DNA of 64,000 nt from Varroa destructor (GCF_002443255.2 NW_019211456.1:24917061-24981060), one strand, 5' to 3'. Counted from the first letter of the stretch, positions 27,530-41,041 are shown. Program-made: numbers and translations. The notes: a model not told the origin generated them from the letters alone.

Positions 27530-27590
27530 GCATTAAGTAACTCGGTAAGGAATCTAGCGGGACAAGAGAGGTGATGGTTCAAATCCAGCC
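27530..27590 (+). repeat. tRNA-like SINE remnant
   Basis: A B-box-like GGTTCAAATCC is preceded by AACTCGGTAAGGA (A-box-like) and GCGGGACAAGAG. It does not fold into a good tRNA: the T stem has a mismatch and no convincing anticodon arm is visible. A tRNA-derived SINE remnant is therefore more likely than a gene. Confidence 0.3.
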
Positions 27591-30500
27591 TGCACATCCA
27601 GCTCTTTGCCATGGAAACAACCGGAAAAACAGTTCATGTCTGATGTCTAATAAGGCAACTAGATACCTTCCCGGGTATCTGAATACCTGATTTACATCTA
27701 ATGCTCAGATAAAAGGTCCGAGCTTCAAATCTACAATACGAATGTTTTCTTAAACACAACTTTTTGAAATTGTTTTTTTTTTTTTACAGCGGTCATCTAA
27801 CACGCACCTTTGTGGTAGACCCTAAAGTCGATATCCTAAATGCGAAGAATTGTGTGTTGCTAGTATTCGTCGAAATGCTATCAGTGTTCTGGGAAGGTCG
27901 AGTTATCTTTCATTCATCGGGTGCGTCGCTTCCGTTTTACCTAATGTCCCAAAACGGAAATTGTCCCAACGGGAAAGAATCCGTCCACAAAAAGACTTTA
28001 CAACAGAACGAAAGCGTTCATTTAGCAAAGTTCTGCTGAAGTGCGGCCATTGTCGCCGTACTTGTGGGCCAATTCTATTGTAAAATGGGATAAATATGAG
28101 ATCAGTAAAAGATCAAACAAGTTTTAAGGTAACTTCCTTTACTGCAGTAGGCCAGTAAGGAAATTGTGTCTTATAGGTTTTTTAGATACATCTTCTTAAT
28201 CTTCGTACATAGCAGCTTGCGTGGTTTTTCAATCATATCACTTTCGACGGATAATTAACACTGACATCTAATTTACTTGAATGGTAAACTTCTATCAGAT
28301 CTGGGTGCGTTCCGTATGACGCCATAATGATTTCTTATATTGTGCTCTCAAATGTTCACAGTAACGGCAGGATTTAACTGATGATACACCGATATGCCAG
28401 CGATTCTAGCACTGAAGTAAGGATTTCGCCTTCGTTATAAAATGATCCCGACGTAATGATAACGATGGCCCAATCGGAAGCTTTTCAGGCTTGCCTCTTC
28501 TATACTGATGCTACGTTACCGCTTCTCGTTCGTACACAAAGTAATGAAGATTATCACCGTCGCCAACACTTCTGTTATTGATTAATGCGGATGGGATCTT
28601 GCCAGATTTACCATTTCGGGAAGGTAAAAATTAGTTACAATACACTATATCGGAACAAGTGTTTTCGATCGCTATCGGTAGAAGTGTTTAGCTGTTAAAG
28701 TTATTAAATTTAGGTCACTATTTAGAAGACCGCATGAGTGTAGCTTTCTCTACGCCCATCGATAAGATTGTACCAGATTTTGTAGACTGCCCCGATATAA
28801 ACCGACCTCCTGTCTCGTCATATACGTTTAGTAAAAGAGTATTTACGTACCGCCACTACTTACATAGTTCCCATTTAACTGTATGTACACCAAGCTGTTT
28901 TAAGTATATCGCAATTATACATGAAGTTGTCCACAGTAACAACGAAGCTTGTTTACAGCGTGGGCGAACGATAAAATTGATTATGCCAACGTTGAGTCCT
29001 GTTTTAGCCTATTTCGTATCCTTCCGTGGGAGAATGCGAGCTACCGATCGCGAAGCGGAACAGCCTGTACAATGCGGCAGACGAGGGCCATATGGCGTTC
29101 ACTTCGCTGAATAAGAATCACACCATTGTTCTTTACAATTAACTCGAAGATGACATTCGATTGCTCTTGGTACTCTCCTTCGACACCGACGCTGCGTTTA
29201 CTAGTTCACAACTGCTGTTAAAGGGGCGTCTGCGACGCATCGCATTCGCTACCTGATGACAAATAAGAAAAAACGATGCAAAGTAAAACGGGCAAGGGAT
29301 TTTATGCACAGGTTATTTACCTGATTTTTTTTTTGTTAAACGGTAAATAGTTAAGCAAACAGATTTAGCCGACTAGAAACACCAACAAGCGGGTTCGTCA
29401 AATGAACAAAGTCGACCCTGAAAATGTTGGGCTTCTGTGCGCAGAACTACGCCTATTTTTCTCACTTAATCATAAGGCCTTTCCATCCATGAAGTTCGTA
29501 GAGTAAACGACGACATTATAATGAGCGTTGAAGAAAGGACAAGAAGGAACGAGTCATTTTATGCTATATGATTGTTTTGCTGCTAACTGGTTGTTTGGCT
29601 ATATACCGAAAAAAAGTTATGTTCGAAGTAAAAAGCGCACAAATACCATTGTTATTGCGCTTTCCTATCCTGTTACTTACTTTAAGCACAGGTTATAAAA
29701 GAACTGGCGATACGAAACCGGTTATTAAGTAATGGGTGTACCTAGATGAAAACTAGATAAAAGCAAGCATAGTGTAAAATTTCAGTGGACACGAGCGTCA
29801 TCTCATCCAGTTGTCGTCATTATGATATTTTTATACCTTTATATTATTAATGGAGCGCAATAATTATTACCCGTGAAACCTTCAAATTAGCAAAAAATAG
29901 ATTTTCTTCTCAAAACCGTTTCAGTTTTCGCTTTAGAGGTTTTAGAAGAGGGCTGCGACCTTCAGGTCACGCGTAGTGAATTACTTCTGCAAAAAGATGC
30001 AACTTACATATAAATATAAGACTAATGTTGATTGTCCTCAATGGAACAGGCGTAGCCTTGATAATCTGGTTGTTGTTCAACGTTGGCTGTACTTAACACT
30101 ACAGAAACTATGCCATCCATACATTTTACTTAGTACACGCATTTAGCTTTGTAAGTGTGCTGTATCTATCTAATACCCAGCCGAAAGAATTATATTTTTC
30201 TTTACCAAAATATTACCCAAATATTAACATTAAATACAGATTCTGATAGGCAGAATCTGCTGTTTATTACAACGATTATTGTAATGCTTCAGATGTCTTA
30301 CCGACACCTGCCGTTTCGTCCATTCTGAATATCTACCCCTTATCGACTTCTGCTGTCAGTGCTTTCGCACTGCCTTAAACCGATCTCACAACCGATTCTA
30401 TACCCGCGAATCACCGCTGCAGGCTGTTCCTTATGAAGCTTAGCTTTCCTGTCTCCCTGTCGATCAAGCAGATGATTCCCTGTCGGCGTGCCATCGCACA

Positions 30501-30969
30501 GATTTCCTTCGTTACAACCGTATTCTTTTTACGGTGCCCCGATCGTACAATGCTCATGCTTGCTGGCTGATCGCAACTGGCTAGATTACCTCGATGGCTG
30601 TCTATAAGCCAGGTCGAGAAGGTCTGCGGCCTCATCGCAAGGGGCTCGTACAAGTAGTGCAGAGGCGGCAATCTGCCGGTTTAGCTCTCAAAGCAATCGA
30701 AAGCTGTGATCGGACTGAGGCCGAGTCGGCTGTTCCACAGCAATAAACTTGCCCCCAAGTGGACCAGTCATTGGGAAGGCAAGCCTTTTCACATCCTTTC
30801 GTTCTTAGTTTGCCGATCAGCAGCTTGGTCTTTTCGGTTTTAGCATGGCTCGCGGCCCCGAGTACCCGTTGCGCCGCTGCTGTTACTGAGGAAAACTCCC
30901 GACTGGTGCTGATGCCTACCGTGCTGTACTGGCGTAGTGACTGGCATTCTCGTTCGTTTTCTGATAGGC

Positions 30970-31022
30970 CCCTGGAATCGAACTATTTTAAAAACAAGGT
31001 CCCTCATAGACGAGCTAGTCAA
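30970..31022 (-). repeat. Possible tRNA-like SINE remnant
   Basis: On the minus strand, TAGCTCGTCTATGAGGGACC is followed by a B-box-like GTTCGATTCC. The layout matches the other copies, with 24 bases from GGGAC to GTTC. The same bases also make a weak splice acceptor for a minus-strand open frame of about 112 codons, so this reading is not secure. Confidence 0.2.
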
Positions 31023-33593
31023 AGCAGAATGCAAAAATAGAGTGATCCTTCTTGAAGGATGGACTGGCAGCTATTTGTAAAACCGGTACAAGTTTTATTC
31101 AAGCTAAGTTCTATACGTACATTGTACGTAATAAAGGGAAGCCAGTGTGACGGCAGACGGGTTAGGAGCGGGTATTTCCAATAGGGCTGAGTGGGAGAAT
31201 TGTTGGCGAACAAACATGCCCAGCGATTCGCTGAGTTAGCATCCTACTCGCCGAGAAGAAATAGACAGATACCGTATAGGCGACGACAAGATGTGTAACA
31301 GATTCGGCTTGCAGCCCTGACATGGCGTCCGGCCCTGCTGAAAGCATTCGTGAATGAATTGGATGGGTAGTGAAGGGCCTAAAGACGCCAAATTTTTTGT
31401 GAGGCAAAGCGTCCAAAGGCCCCTTAAAGCCTGCCTGGTCCCAGGTAAGACGCTATCCACACAAGCAACCCCGAAAAAACATAGGCGATTTAACGAAAGA
31501 AATGATAAACTCAATAAAATATGTCTTGTATATTCACAGGTTGAAGAGGTATTCTACGCAAAGTTCACAATGTATATTTAAAAAGAAATCCCGATCATAT
31601 CACTATTGTGGTATTGAGATACTGCATGAGATACTGAAGATACATATCAGTGTCGTTACAGAGTAAATTTATGTTTAAATTAATTTACCTTTTAGAAAAT
31701 GATTGCTAATACACAATATTGTCGCATTTACTCTGAAATTCTATAGCCGTTCTATTCGTCTGAAAACAAATATTGATAAACAGCCCGTTGTTCAGACTAC
31801 TGCTCACGACATAGACGTCTCGCGGTCTTCAGATCGTGCCAGAGGGATACGACATCAAGGAAATTCATTTATCTATCTGATTCGTATGGAAATCCCTAGT
31901 AATGAGAGATGGTCATACCATGATAGTACTATCTATCTGCGGCCTCATAAATTCCGCGCGAAAAGAAAAAGCTCTCTTTCGTAGGAAACGTCCACACCAG
32001 GTTAGACGTCATTTAAAATTAAATCTATAATCGGCATCAGTAACTGTGTGCAGAGCCAAGGAAATTAACGAAGTTCACACTGCAAGTTATTCGTGACTTG
32101 AGGATCATCCATGTGGACGGGCGGGGGGTGGTATAGGTATTGAGTGTCCTGGATATGTGTGAGCGAATCGTCATAAAGCGAAGAGGCTGTGTTGAAGATC
32201 AAAAGCAACAATAGCGCTAACAGTTGTTATTCAAATGCCTAATCGGAGTAGATCCTGCTCTGTACATGTCTACCGTGTAAATGAAGTTCAGTGTATTATA
32301 AAATGTCTTTTAGAGATGCAACGAATCTACCCACAAATGCTATATGAATCGCACCTATTTCTGGTGGGCAGGTTCATAACAACTAGTCTCTTGAACATGT
32401 CGAACGTCAACTCCTATTCGTAAACAAATTTGGTACCGCTAAGAAACTTCATATTGAGACAACTGATGCGGCATTAAAAAAGTAGACAATGTCTGTTAAA
32501 GCTCAAAGCATGCAAAGGACGATAATCGTCGCATGTGCCTTGAGCTCTCTGATAGGCAGTTTCCTAAATTTTAGCATTAGGACATTGTATTAATGTGCAA
32601 CGCTGCTTTCCAGCATATTAGGTATCAGGTATAATTATGAAACGTATATATACATATATTGTGCAGAACAGACTTGAAATAACTTTGGAACTGGCTAAAC
32701 TAAAATGATGATCTGTATTAGACGCACTTCGTGCTTTTGCACACGTTTCCCAGCGCTGTGGCAACTTTTAGGTAGCCATAGACCTACCATGTATGTATCC
32801 ATATTTTATTTCCCCACCTATAGGTTCTCTTCTAAATAAATTGATAGTGGAATATGTTTACTTGCCAGTTGCCCCCTTTAGCGCATTTCACGCGCACTTG
32901 AAGCGGGTTAAAGACAACGCTGCATATTCCTTTGATCAATCCAAGGATTCATTGAAGCATGGCAATATGGTCTGGCATTTTCATCAAATCAATTGCCCTG
33001 CCAACGGTCCATGTGTCTTTTGAGGTAGCGGACTGCATTCTTTCGTTTTCAGCGAATATCGCTGATGTCCATCGTAACTACTACGATCACGTTCTGTCCG
33101 GCCCCACGCGACATTGCCACCAAACTCGATCCTTTCCAGGGCGACGCCTTCCCCTTTTGCCTGGTCCTACGTACTAATGGCAGAGACAGAACCATACCAC
33201 GTTTATGGGACTTTCGTTGATCGAAATTCAACTTCAAAGTCCGCCATGTCGATTCGTTACAATATATATATATATTCCTCTTACAATCAACATATGTATA
33301 TAGCATTTCACCTAGGTATATGTAAGTACGTAAATTAATTTTCTGAGAAGACGCAATATCGGAAGTACCGATTAAGCCAGTTTTATGATGTCAACTAGTG
33401 GATTATATCAATTGTAATTAGATGACGAGGTTCCACCATCCTGAGAGCGGCTGGCTCAAATGAACAGCAATGGAATGAAGAACAATCATCTAGTGTGCCG
33501 TCTCGTTAGCTAGTGCTTGGTAGTGCTATATACGAGCCACGGGCATGCCCATAGGCGCTCACATTCATTCAGATCGAAAGTACAGTGAGCCAC

Positions 33594-33609
33594 TATATAT
33601 ATATATATT
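33594..33609. repeat. (TA)n run next to a GC-rich patch
   Basis: Eight TA units directly before a GC-rich patch (33.61-33.84 kb). It could serve as a TATA-like element, but nothing downstream proves a gene. Similar short TA runs occur at 22740-22755, 33261-33276, 37878-37890, 41728-41750 and 45127-45142. Confidence 0.85.
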
Positions 33610-36094
33610 ACCCTTGCCTGCCGTGCATATCGACGACGCGGTCGCTGACGCAGGAGTGACGGGCGTCGAGTGTCTGTTTGTAACTTTTAGCTTCTGGTAG
33701 CGGGCGAGTTCTCGTCGCGCGTTTGCCAGCTGTTCTACCTAGCACTACATGATAGGAGCTGTTACACGAAGCGTCGGCTCGAGTTTCGTAATGACGAAAG
33801 ACAGACGCAGACGACAAACAACAGCGGTGACACGCAGAGTGCTCACGTACTCACATAAACATCGACCTCGACGTATGCGGGCTATCTAAGGGGTGACAAG
33901 AACGATCATAGCAACTTGAGCAGAAAATGGTGCAAATGCTGTAACCATTCTGGCTCCAAAGCTCTGTAATAATTCGTACTTGGTGTTTCCACTGCTATAA
34001 CTCATTTCGTATAAATCGGCACGTTAAGCTTGTGCTTAGAATCGATTTCGTACCTTTTGCTTTACGGTTAGAGTACCGAGTATGAGGCATGAAAAACATT
34101 TCAATCTAAGGATAAAAATAGTCGAAGTTAATCAAGTGTAGGGCACTTAAAATTATTGTTCCTTATAGCTATTGTATTGTGTACATTTCGTTCTCCACTT
34201 TTCCTTCGACAGGGATCCAATATACACAGTACACTAGACGCGCCTTTTTTTAAATCTATTGTTGACTTGTGATGGCTAGATGGCCACTGCGATATTTTAG
34301 AACTTTACTTACGGGATAAAGCTGTTTGAACATTAACTCAAAGACATTTACCGAGTCGATTCGATCAGGAACAAAAGGATCTTTTCTGCGTTATTTCATT
34401 TCTCTCACATAAAAGATGCTTAGGAAATCGGCAGAAACTACCTATAATCAGGCAGGTAGCAGAACTAGAAATAAACAAAGTACTAGACTCTACTATAAGC
34501 AAGGAATGCCCTGTTTCTTCTGCTTCTCTGATGTTTACTTTAATACAGTATCCAGAAATAGATTCGCTCGTCATAAGCCTGTCGCGTCTTCATTGAGTAC
34601 TGAAGTGAATTTGACATCAGTTTCAAACTCCAAATGTAAATCCTTCCGATAGGAACACAATGTGCAGAACAAAGCAGTTTGTGTTATTTGCTTCGTATAC
34701 ATAGAGGATTCTGAGACTGAGAGGGTCGCTCAGGAACGTTTGCTAAGTTTCAAGAGGAAATCTTAAACTTGGAAAATGTACCCTACCCTGACCAATCATT
34801 CGAAACCGATGAGGACTTCGAAGTAAACAACCCGCTACTTTATTGTCAAAAATAAATGAATGAGACGTTATGGGTGAGACATGAACTAGGCGAAGAGTAT
34901 GAGGAAACATGGCCCTTCATGAGCCCTTAACGTTTCACCGGCTAACACACAGCCGCAGTGGTGCATTTTTACACGGAATTATTACAAATGATCAGGAGTC
35001 CTATACCCGCATAAATGTAAGGAACAAAAAATGGGTAGCCACGGGAAGTATATGTAAGCTTAGATTTAAACCAGATCCCCTTCCGAAAAGAACGATGATT
35101 AGCGTTCTGTGGGATTGAAAAGGTTTTGTGTATTCGATGTACTGGAGAGTGATCGAAACGGTCTAAAAGAATGTGTGGGTAACCTGATTGGATTGGCCAA
35201 GTGAGCTGCAATAAAAACGGGTCGATGGACAAGCCCGATTTATGCTTCCCCGCTATCATGGTAGGCTTAAGTGCGACGTTCTTTTATAAAGTAAGCTCTT
35301 ACTGTAGAAACCCATTTTTAATGTATTGGTTTGTTCTGCCAGGTACACACTGATCAGCTTCGTTTTCATCACTCCTACGGATATAAATATTCTGTGTAGA
35401 GTACAATGCAGCCAACGCTCATTGGCTGCACTGTGTCCTACCAAAACTTTCAATATCGGCCCTTTCCCAACTTGCTTGCCTACGATGTTTGTGTCCATTT
35501 GTGGACAAGATCACATTTTTGCTGGATATGAGATATGTGAAATGGCAAAGCAGCAGAGAGGGGTAAAACTATTGCCACCTTAGCGAGGATCTGTCCGACC
35601 AAGAAGTTAGCAGATGCAGACGGGACACGTCCGTTGATCACTTGTCATCCACTTAGTCATGCCTCTCTCTTTCTCGAAGATGATAGCGAACGTGCCTCGA
35701 CGTTCGGTACACCCCAAGAAAAGAAATACGGCGCGTCGCTTATTGATTCCATAAAATGGGGTATCTGGGCAGGAAAAGGATTTGGCTAATCCCAGATGTT
35801 GAACAATACTACCCAGACCGAGTTCGGAATGGTCTCGCCGACAGTGTTCATTACAAATCCGGCGAACGGCACTTGAGGCATAGCTGTCAAGCTAAAGTGC
35901 AAGCAACATCCAAGCGAAATATCAACAGAAATAAGCTCGAGTTGTTAGCAAGTTCCTATGCATAACACGGATTTCTACAAGCACATATGATGAAACACTT
36001 GACGCTTACTGCTACCGGTCACTTTATTCAATCGTAATTCTTTTTAGAAGTCCGTGTAATGGACCATCATCACATCTTAACGCTATTGAAACTA

Positions 36095-36117
36095 AATGAA
36101 GATTTTAAATCTTCATT
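36095..36117. repeat. Perfect 11-bp palindrome
   Basis: AATGAAGATTT and AAATCTTCATT around a single T. It is AT-rich and may be chance. Confidence 0.8.
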
Positions 36118-37146
36118 CAATCGTTAAATGTAATAACTAACTTGTTTTCAAGTCGTCTAGACCGGGCACGGTATGAATAGAAACACAGAAGATCTTGATA
36201 AATTTAGTGGTAAAGCTCTCGTAGAAAGAAGATAATATTTGTGCAGTTATTATGTGTTTTATTAGCTGTTAGTTTAAAGGCTGAAACGATGTTCTAGTTG
36301 ATATCAAGCTTTGTTGGTATAAATTATTTATTCTAGACGATACGTTGATATTGTATAAACTGAACCTGATGTCAAAGCGGGTACCGCTAGCTTGCACCTA
36401 GCAACAACATGTGGAGAACTATGAGCTTCTTAGTTTTTGTTTTACTTAAAAAAAGCTATTATTAATACAGTATACCGTTTTACAAGTAAACTTAAAGCTG
36501 GTGGAGCCCGTTATGCCCAAACAAGTTTTACAGTTTGTTTCTTTGCAATGCCCAAACAATTAAAAAGTAAACATTTTTAGGAAAAATTTGAACGTAATTA
36601 TAAAGTAATTTTTACGGAGTTCGACGGGTTTTACGGGGGGTGGAGAGTCAATGGCTGCGATAGAGTTAAGCCTCCCGTAAGGGTAACACTCTCAAGCAGG
36701 CCGAATGCTTACGAAAAATACTAAGGGCCGAAGTCTCATTAATTGGCACAGCAGCTAAAATCGAGTGCTATAAGTTGATTTGTCTCGATTTTCGATCAAT
36801 TCATTCGTTCGGCTGGCCGTTGGTAACGTGAGTGGGCAGCGTCTTTATGCTTAGTCGCCGTTACTCAAAGTAAGCTTCATTTTTAAAGGGGCATAGCGGA
36901 GTAAGCCTATGGAAACACAGAACGAACAGGATACATTGATGATGGGCTCCTGAACAGTTCGCCGACGAAGACAGATCTGTGTTCCTCCTATTAACATGAT
37001 TACTATATACAGCCGTATAGATAGGTACACGCTATCGGCGCTTCGTCTATACATTAGTTTGCTACTTCTTCAAGTGAACTCTTGCTTTAAATTACTGGTA
37101 AATCTGCTTTAAACGGTGATGGTATCGGTTTTGGTTGTGGAAAGAA

Positions 37147-37168
37147 GTTTCGAAAGCACTTTCGAAAC
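37147..37168. repeat. Perfect 10-bp palindrome
   Basis: GTTTCGAAAG and CTTTCGAAAC separated by CA. It is downstream (on the minus strand) of the 146-codon open frame. Confidence 0.85.
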
Positions 37169-37352
37169 CGGTGTCCTTTACGTTCACATGACTTATATAA
37201 CGTTCGACGCTGCCCTTCCGTTTCGAGTATAGGTGTCAGTCTGACGCCTGATAAAATCGTACGTGTCGCGCAAGCAATGTATGCGATTATTTAACTGGCT
37301 TTATTCTTTTTAAGGATCATATCAACACGGTGCACCGGATGCATCGGGAGCG

Positions 37353-37793
37353 TCATCGTAACGATATCAGTAGTCCTTCACAGACATTCGTCGCCCATCT
37401 GGCGACAAGACGCTCAAAATGGCGAGCTGGTGAAGAACCATTCCCGCTTGCCTCTTTTATGCTACTGTACCTGTTATAACTAAACACCTTACGCAAATTC
37501 ATTCGACTAAACGCGTTTTTGGTGACGACAAACATTTGGATTCGTTCCGACTTTGTAGAAAAGGATTCAGTACAATTCCATGGTAGCGGTAGCGTTTTCG
37601 GCGCACGGATCCTGCGTTTATTAATGTTCACGTCACGAATCTGCTCAACGCTTGAAGACACCACCGACTGGCCCTTGCACGTGTCGCTACCCAACAGTGA
37701 CGCTAGAAAAGTATAAACGCAGCGATATGAATCAGACAATATCCGGCCACACGGCGCGGGGTCTCCGACAGTCTTAAAAAGCGCATGCCACAT
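37353..37793 (-). CDS. Longest single open frame (146 codons), hypothetical
   Basis: The frame runs from ATG at 37793 to TGA, with slightly raised third-position GC. Inside it, a good donor (GTAAGG, after AATTTGC) would cut it to about 98 codons, so it could be an exon rather than a complete gene. The protein is basic and hydrophilic, with no domain I recognise. An open frame of this length can occur by chance in 64 kb of both strands. Confidence 0.2.
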   Translation of the reverse strand: MWHALFKTVGDPAPCGRILSDSYRCVYTFLASLLGSDTCKGQSVVSSSVEQIRDVNINKRRIRAPKTLPLPWNCTESFSTKSERIQMFVVTKNAFSRMNLRKVFSYNRYSSIKEASGNGSSPARHFERLVARWATNVCEGLLISLR

Positions 37794-38929
37794 TTGCTAA
37801 GCTGTACTGAACTGTCTTTTTACGGAGTTCTTATCGTGTTAACGTAGCGTGATCAGCGTCATTTTTTTGACTGCTGCATATATATATATGTGTATAGATT
37901 AGAGATTAGATTGTAGCTCCCAGCTAGCTGCGGGAGCTCGTCGGTGTCTACATGCCCAGACAGAAGAAGATCACTTCAAATCATTTAAGAATAGTGAACT
38001 CCATGGGAAGAAGCACCGGTGGATAACCGAGACCGCACAGAAAATCAGATGCGTATGAGACAACATAGAAATCGAGTAGTCCGATGATACAGTTGTGTAA
38101 AGCCTTAATAGTAGAATTAATATTTTAAAATTAAAATTTAACTACTTTAGTGACTTGAAGTCTCAATTTCAAAAATCTGCTTCTGTTTTAACTTAGGTGC
38201 TAACAAACTCATCAGTAAGATGGAAGATACCGCAGTCAGCACAATCAAATCATAAGAGAAGCTGTATGATGTATGTTTTCCTGTATTGTTTCCTAAAAGA
38301 ATCACACTGTCTTAGTGCTCAACTGAGATCAAGATTCGGCTGTAATGTTAGTAAAATAAAAAAGCAGCAAAATGAAAACGCTTAAAACACCTTCTTAAAA
38401 CGTTATGTTATAGGACTGTCCAGCTAAACTTAAAGTTTCCAATTAACATCATTTATTGTGTTATATCGTAGAAACACTACTTTTACTCCAAACAAACATT
38501 TCGCGTGTGTATGCGACCATTATTGACTGATTCGTAGCTTGCTAATAAACTCTAATTCTAGAAATAAACAGAGCTGCATGCGGGAGAAATTTCTTATCTA
38601 TATTGCAATATTTTATGCCTCTTATTACCAATCAACATATTTCACCGTTATCTCTTTCGACGTTTACATACACAAAACCAGTTCACCTCTCATCGCCGTA
38701 CAGACGGTCCTTTATCGATTCTTATTCCCCAATAGGTTCTGCCGATGCCCGGTCATCATTCAGGACTGCCCTATCTCCTCCTTTTTGCCCCCACCTTCCT
38801 CCCCTTCCCTTCGTCCATCCTCTCCCCTCCAGGTCATTCAGTTATGTAAGGAGAGCCGCCCACTTCTCGTGTCGCTTTTTGCCCTCGATCTCTTGACCAG
38901 TTTTGCTGCCTTTCAGGGCTGAATCCCTG

Positions 38930-39120
38930 TCCGCACTCAGGCCATCTGTGTCGAATCTTATCAGAAGCGATGAACGTGTACAGGGAGTGACAAGCGTTTG
39001 TGGCCCATGGCCAGGTATCTGTTATCAGGGCAAGCCGGGGGGGATTCTTTAGTCCTGCTGGGCTCGCCAAGTGTCTATTGATGTGGGCAGCCCATAGAGC
39101 TGCATTGGTGGCGACCATTA
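38930..39120 (-). CDS. Candidate exon with strong acceptor and possible start codon
   Basis: On the minus strand a long pyrimidine tract (CTTTCCTTGTCTTTTCACATTCGCAG) ends at 39121. Two bases later comes ATG at 39118, opening a frame MVATNAALWAAHINRHL, then PPRLALITDTWPWATN. About 62% of third positions are G or C. The layout, with an acceptor directly before the ATG, is like that of the transporter gene. The donor is unclear (GTACAC or GTGCGG are options), so the end is approximate. The plus strand also has a good acceptor at 38917. No family recognised. Confidence 0.28.
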
Positions 39121-40371
39121 CTGCGAATGTGAAAAGACAAGGAAAGCCAACCACTGAAGGAGGCACGTACGATCGACACCTGATCTATCTAGCGACCACT
39201 AATGACTTGGTCGATACAAACATACCAATGATTTCGCGTCGAAAATGCTTTCATCGTAAACTTGGTGTTCACGTTAACTGTCTACCTAGCTGGGAGAATT
39301 GTATCTGGCGAAATCCCTCTAAAGGCTTGCCAGTGCAGATCTGATTGCAGATGGATGCGATTATCGCTGAGGAAGTGCAAGAACTTGTTATTGAGGTACA
39401 GAGGACCACCGAATCCATCTGTAAAACGTGTCTGATTCTACAGACAGGCTATTAACGTACGGTAGAGCAGTTTCAGCTCAAACTGTCACATTCGTTTTTA
39501 GGTCTTATGAAAGAATAGCCATCAGCAACGCCTAAGATAATAAGCATAACTAAGCGCAACGGGTACTTTCAGATATAAATTACAGGCATACTAGTCGTTG
39601 ATAATTCACCGACCTCAACCAAAATAAGTAAATGAATGTTTCGAGTTCGGCGTCCTCTGCCATCTCCGCCTGTAAGCATTGCCCTACGCAACTAGTACGA
39701 AATTTGGATTCTGGTGACTAAGTTGTTGTATAGTCATTACCATTTTTCCGCCGATAGTTAATAATTAACCGGTATATACAAAAAGGTTTCCTTACAAGAG
39801 GCGTGAAGCTATTTTTCGTGTTATTTTTTTTTTTTTTTAAATATAATAACATCTCGGAAAACGGTTCAAAAGGTGGATAGGAGGATCGCAAATGCAGACA
39901 CTTATAAGGCATTCCGCGTAAAAAGACCCAAAAATATTTTTCTTACTTTTAAATACATGTAATTTTTTCTCGCATATCGAAAAAAATATATCAAGAAGTT
40001 CGCGAAATAAGCACTCTAAGAGATTAACTTAAAAGAAAAAGAAGTTCCAAAAGTTAAAGTAACAGAAAAACATAATTCGACGATATTTGCCAAAATTAAC
40101 GTAGAATTAGATCTTAAGCGTACTAGTAGTCGTAGTACGGCGGAAGCTGATTAACTGTGCTATTCATTTTCCCTACGAACAAAAGTTAATCTCCTTGATT
40201 TTAGTCAAACTAAATTTACATTTTTCTGCATATGAGGGGTTTCCGTTTGTCACTTAAACACATTTCATCACATCAAGACTCCCGAATGGTCTTAGCATCC
40301 TCCGGCAACAAATTATTTTTTCGATTACTACTACAAACGTCATTGTATGATGAGTTCCTTTTTGTCCAAAG

Positions 40372-40513
40372 GCCTACACTACCATGGCGTTCGGATGTTA
40401 TCTACGTCCGTAGTATCGTAGCCAGCACTAGTCGCAGTATTCTGGCATACCACCTGCCCCTGCTACGCCCCAGCGAATGGTGTACTTGCCAAATGTCCGT
40501 ATTTATAAAGCAG
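40372..40513 (+). CDS. Candidate exon, unrecognised
   Basis: An acceptor (TTCCTTTTTGTCCAAAG) and a strong donor (CAG|GTAAGG) enclose 142 bases with an open frame (PTLPWRSDVIYVRSIVAS, ending SVFIKQ). Third-position GC is about 56%. The exon ends in phase 0, which fits the exon at 40858. No family recognised. Confidence 0.22.
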
Positions 40514-40857
40514 GTAAGGTGGCTAGGAGCCGTTTGGTCTTCAATCGTCACTGAATTCTGCGGCTGTTTCTTACCTCAGTGGAAAAAAGGAGATCGGGTG
40601 AAAGCTACGGGCTTAGGCTGGGCGCTTTAGCACGATTCGAGAAAAACTTAGTCCCACTCCTGATTCGCAACGATTTAGTGGTTCAGTGCGAACAGCCGTA
40701 CCGCTGCTACAGTCAGCAGCACACCATTGCATTCACCAGAGCTAAAAGACGTACCCAACGTTTCCGCCAAAAAATATCCTTGCCGTTTCCGTATAAGGGA
40801 CCACGCTCGTTCACGCCTCGAATTCGAAGGATAGTCGAGTATTTATTTTTTTTGCAG

Positions 40858-40935
40858 GATCATCAGTTGCATGACTCCCTTTCTCTCTCGCCATTTTCCG
40901 GTGGCTCGCCTCCTGTCACGCAGGTTTCAGCCTAG
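40858..40935 (+). CDS. Candidate terminal exon joined to 40372-40513
   Basis: A strong acceptor (TTATTTTTTTTGCAG) ends at 40857. The phase-0 frame reads DHQLHDSLSLSPFSGGSP and stops at TAG 40933-40935. Phase and distance (344 bases) fit a short intron after 40513. The protein piece is serine- and proline-rich and has no recognisable domain. A longer alternative frame is open across the same bases. Confidence 0.18.
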   Translation, partial: DHQLHDSLSLSPFSGGSPPVTQVSA

Positions 40936-41041
40936 CGGGAACCGTTTTCCACGAGGCGTGGGATTCACTGGTCACCAATGCACTCATCGTACCCTCCCGT
41001 GCCACGGCCATTGTCATCCGCGGCCAGGCCTCTCTACTCAC

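Larger units (their letters stand above)
19108..30969. other. Gene-poor stretch
   Basis: I found only repeats, two tRNA-like remnants, a short GATCGY repeat (19963-19987), and scattered open frames without family resemblance (for example 28734-29114). Confidence 0.5.
31023..37352. other. No supported gene
   Basis: A good plus-strand donor (CCCAG|GTAAGA at 31444) follows a 32-codon frame starting at an ATG near 31354, which is suggestive but unsupported. A GC-rich patch at 33.61-33.84 kb and the palindromes are the only other notable items. Confidence 0.45.

Noticed and set aside
28734..29114. 126-codon plus-strand frame beginning with ATG
   Set aside because: Composition equals background and no motif or splice support was seen.
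30640..30985. About 112 open codons on the minus strand without an ATG
   Set aside because: The acceptor is weak and overlaps a tRNA-like B-box; no family recognised.
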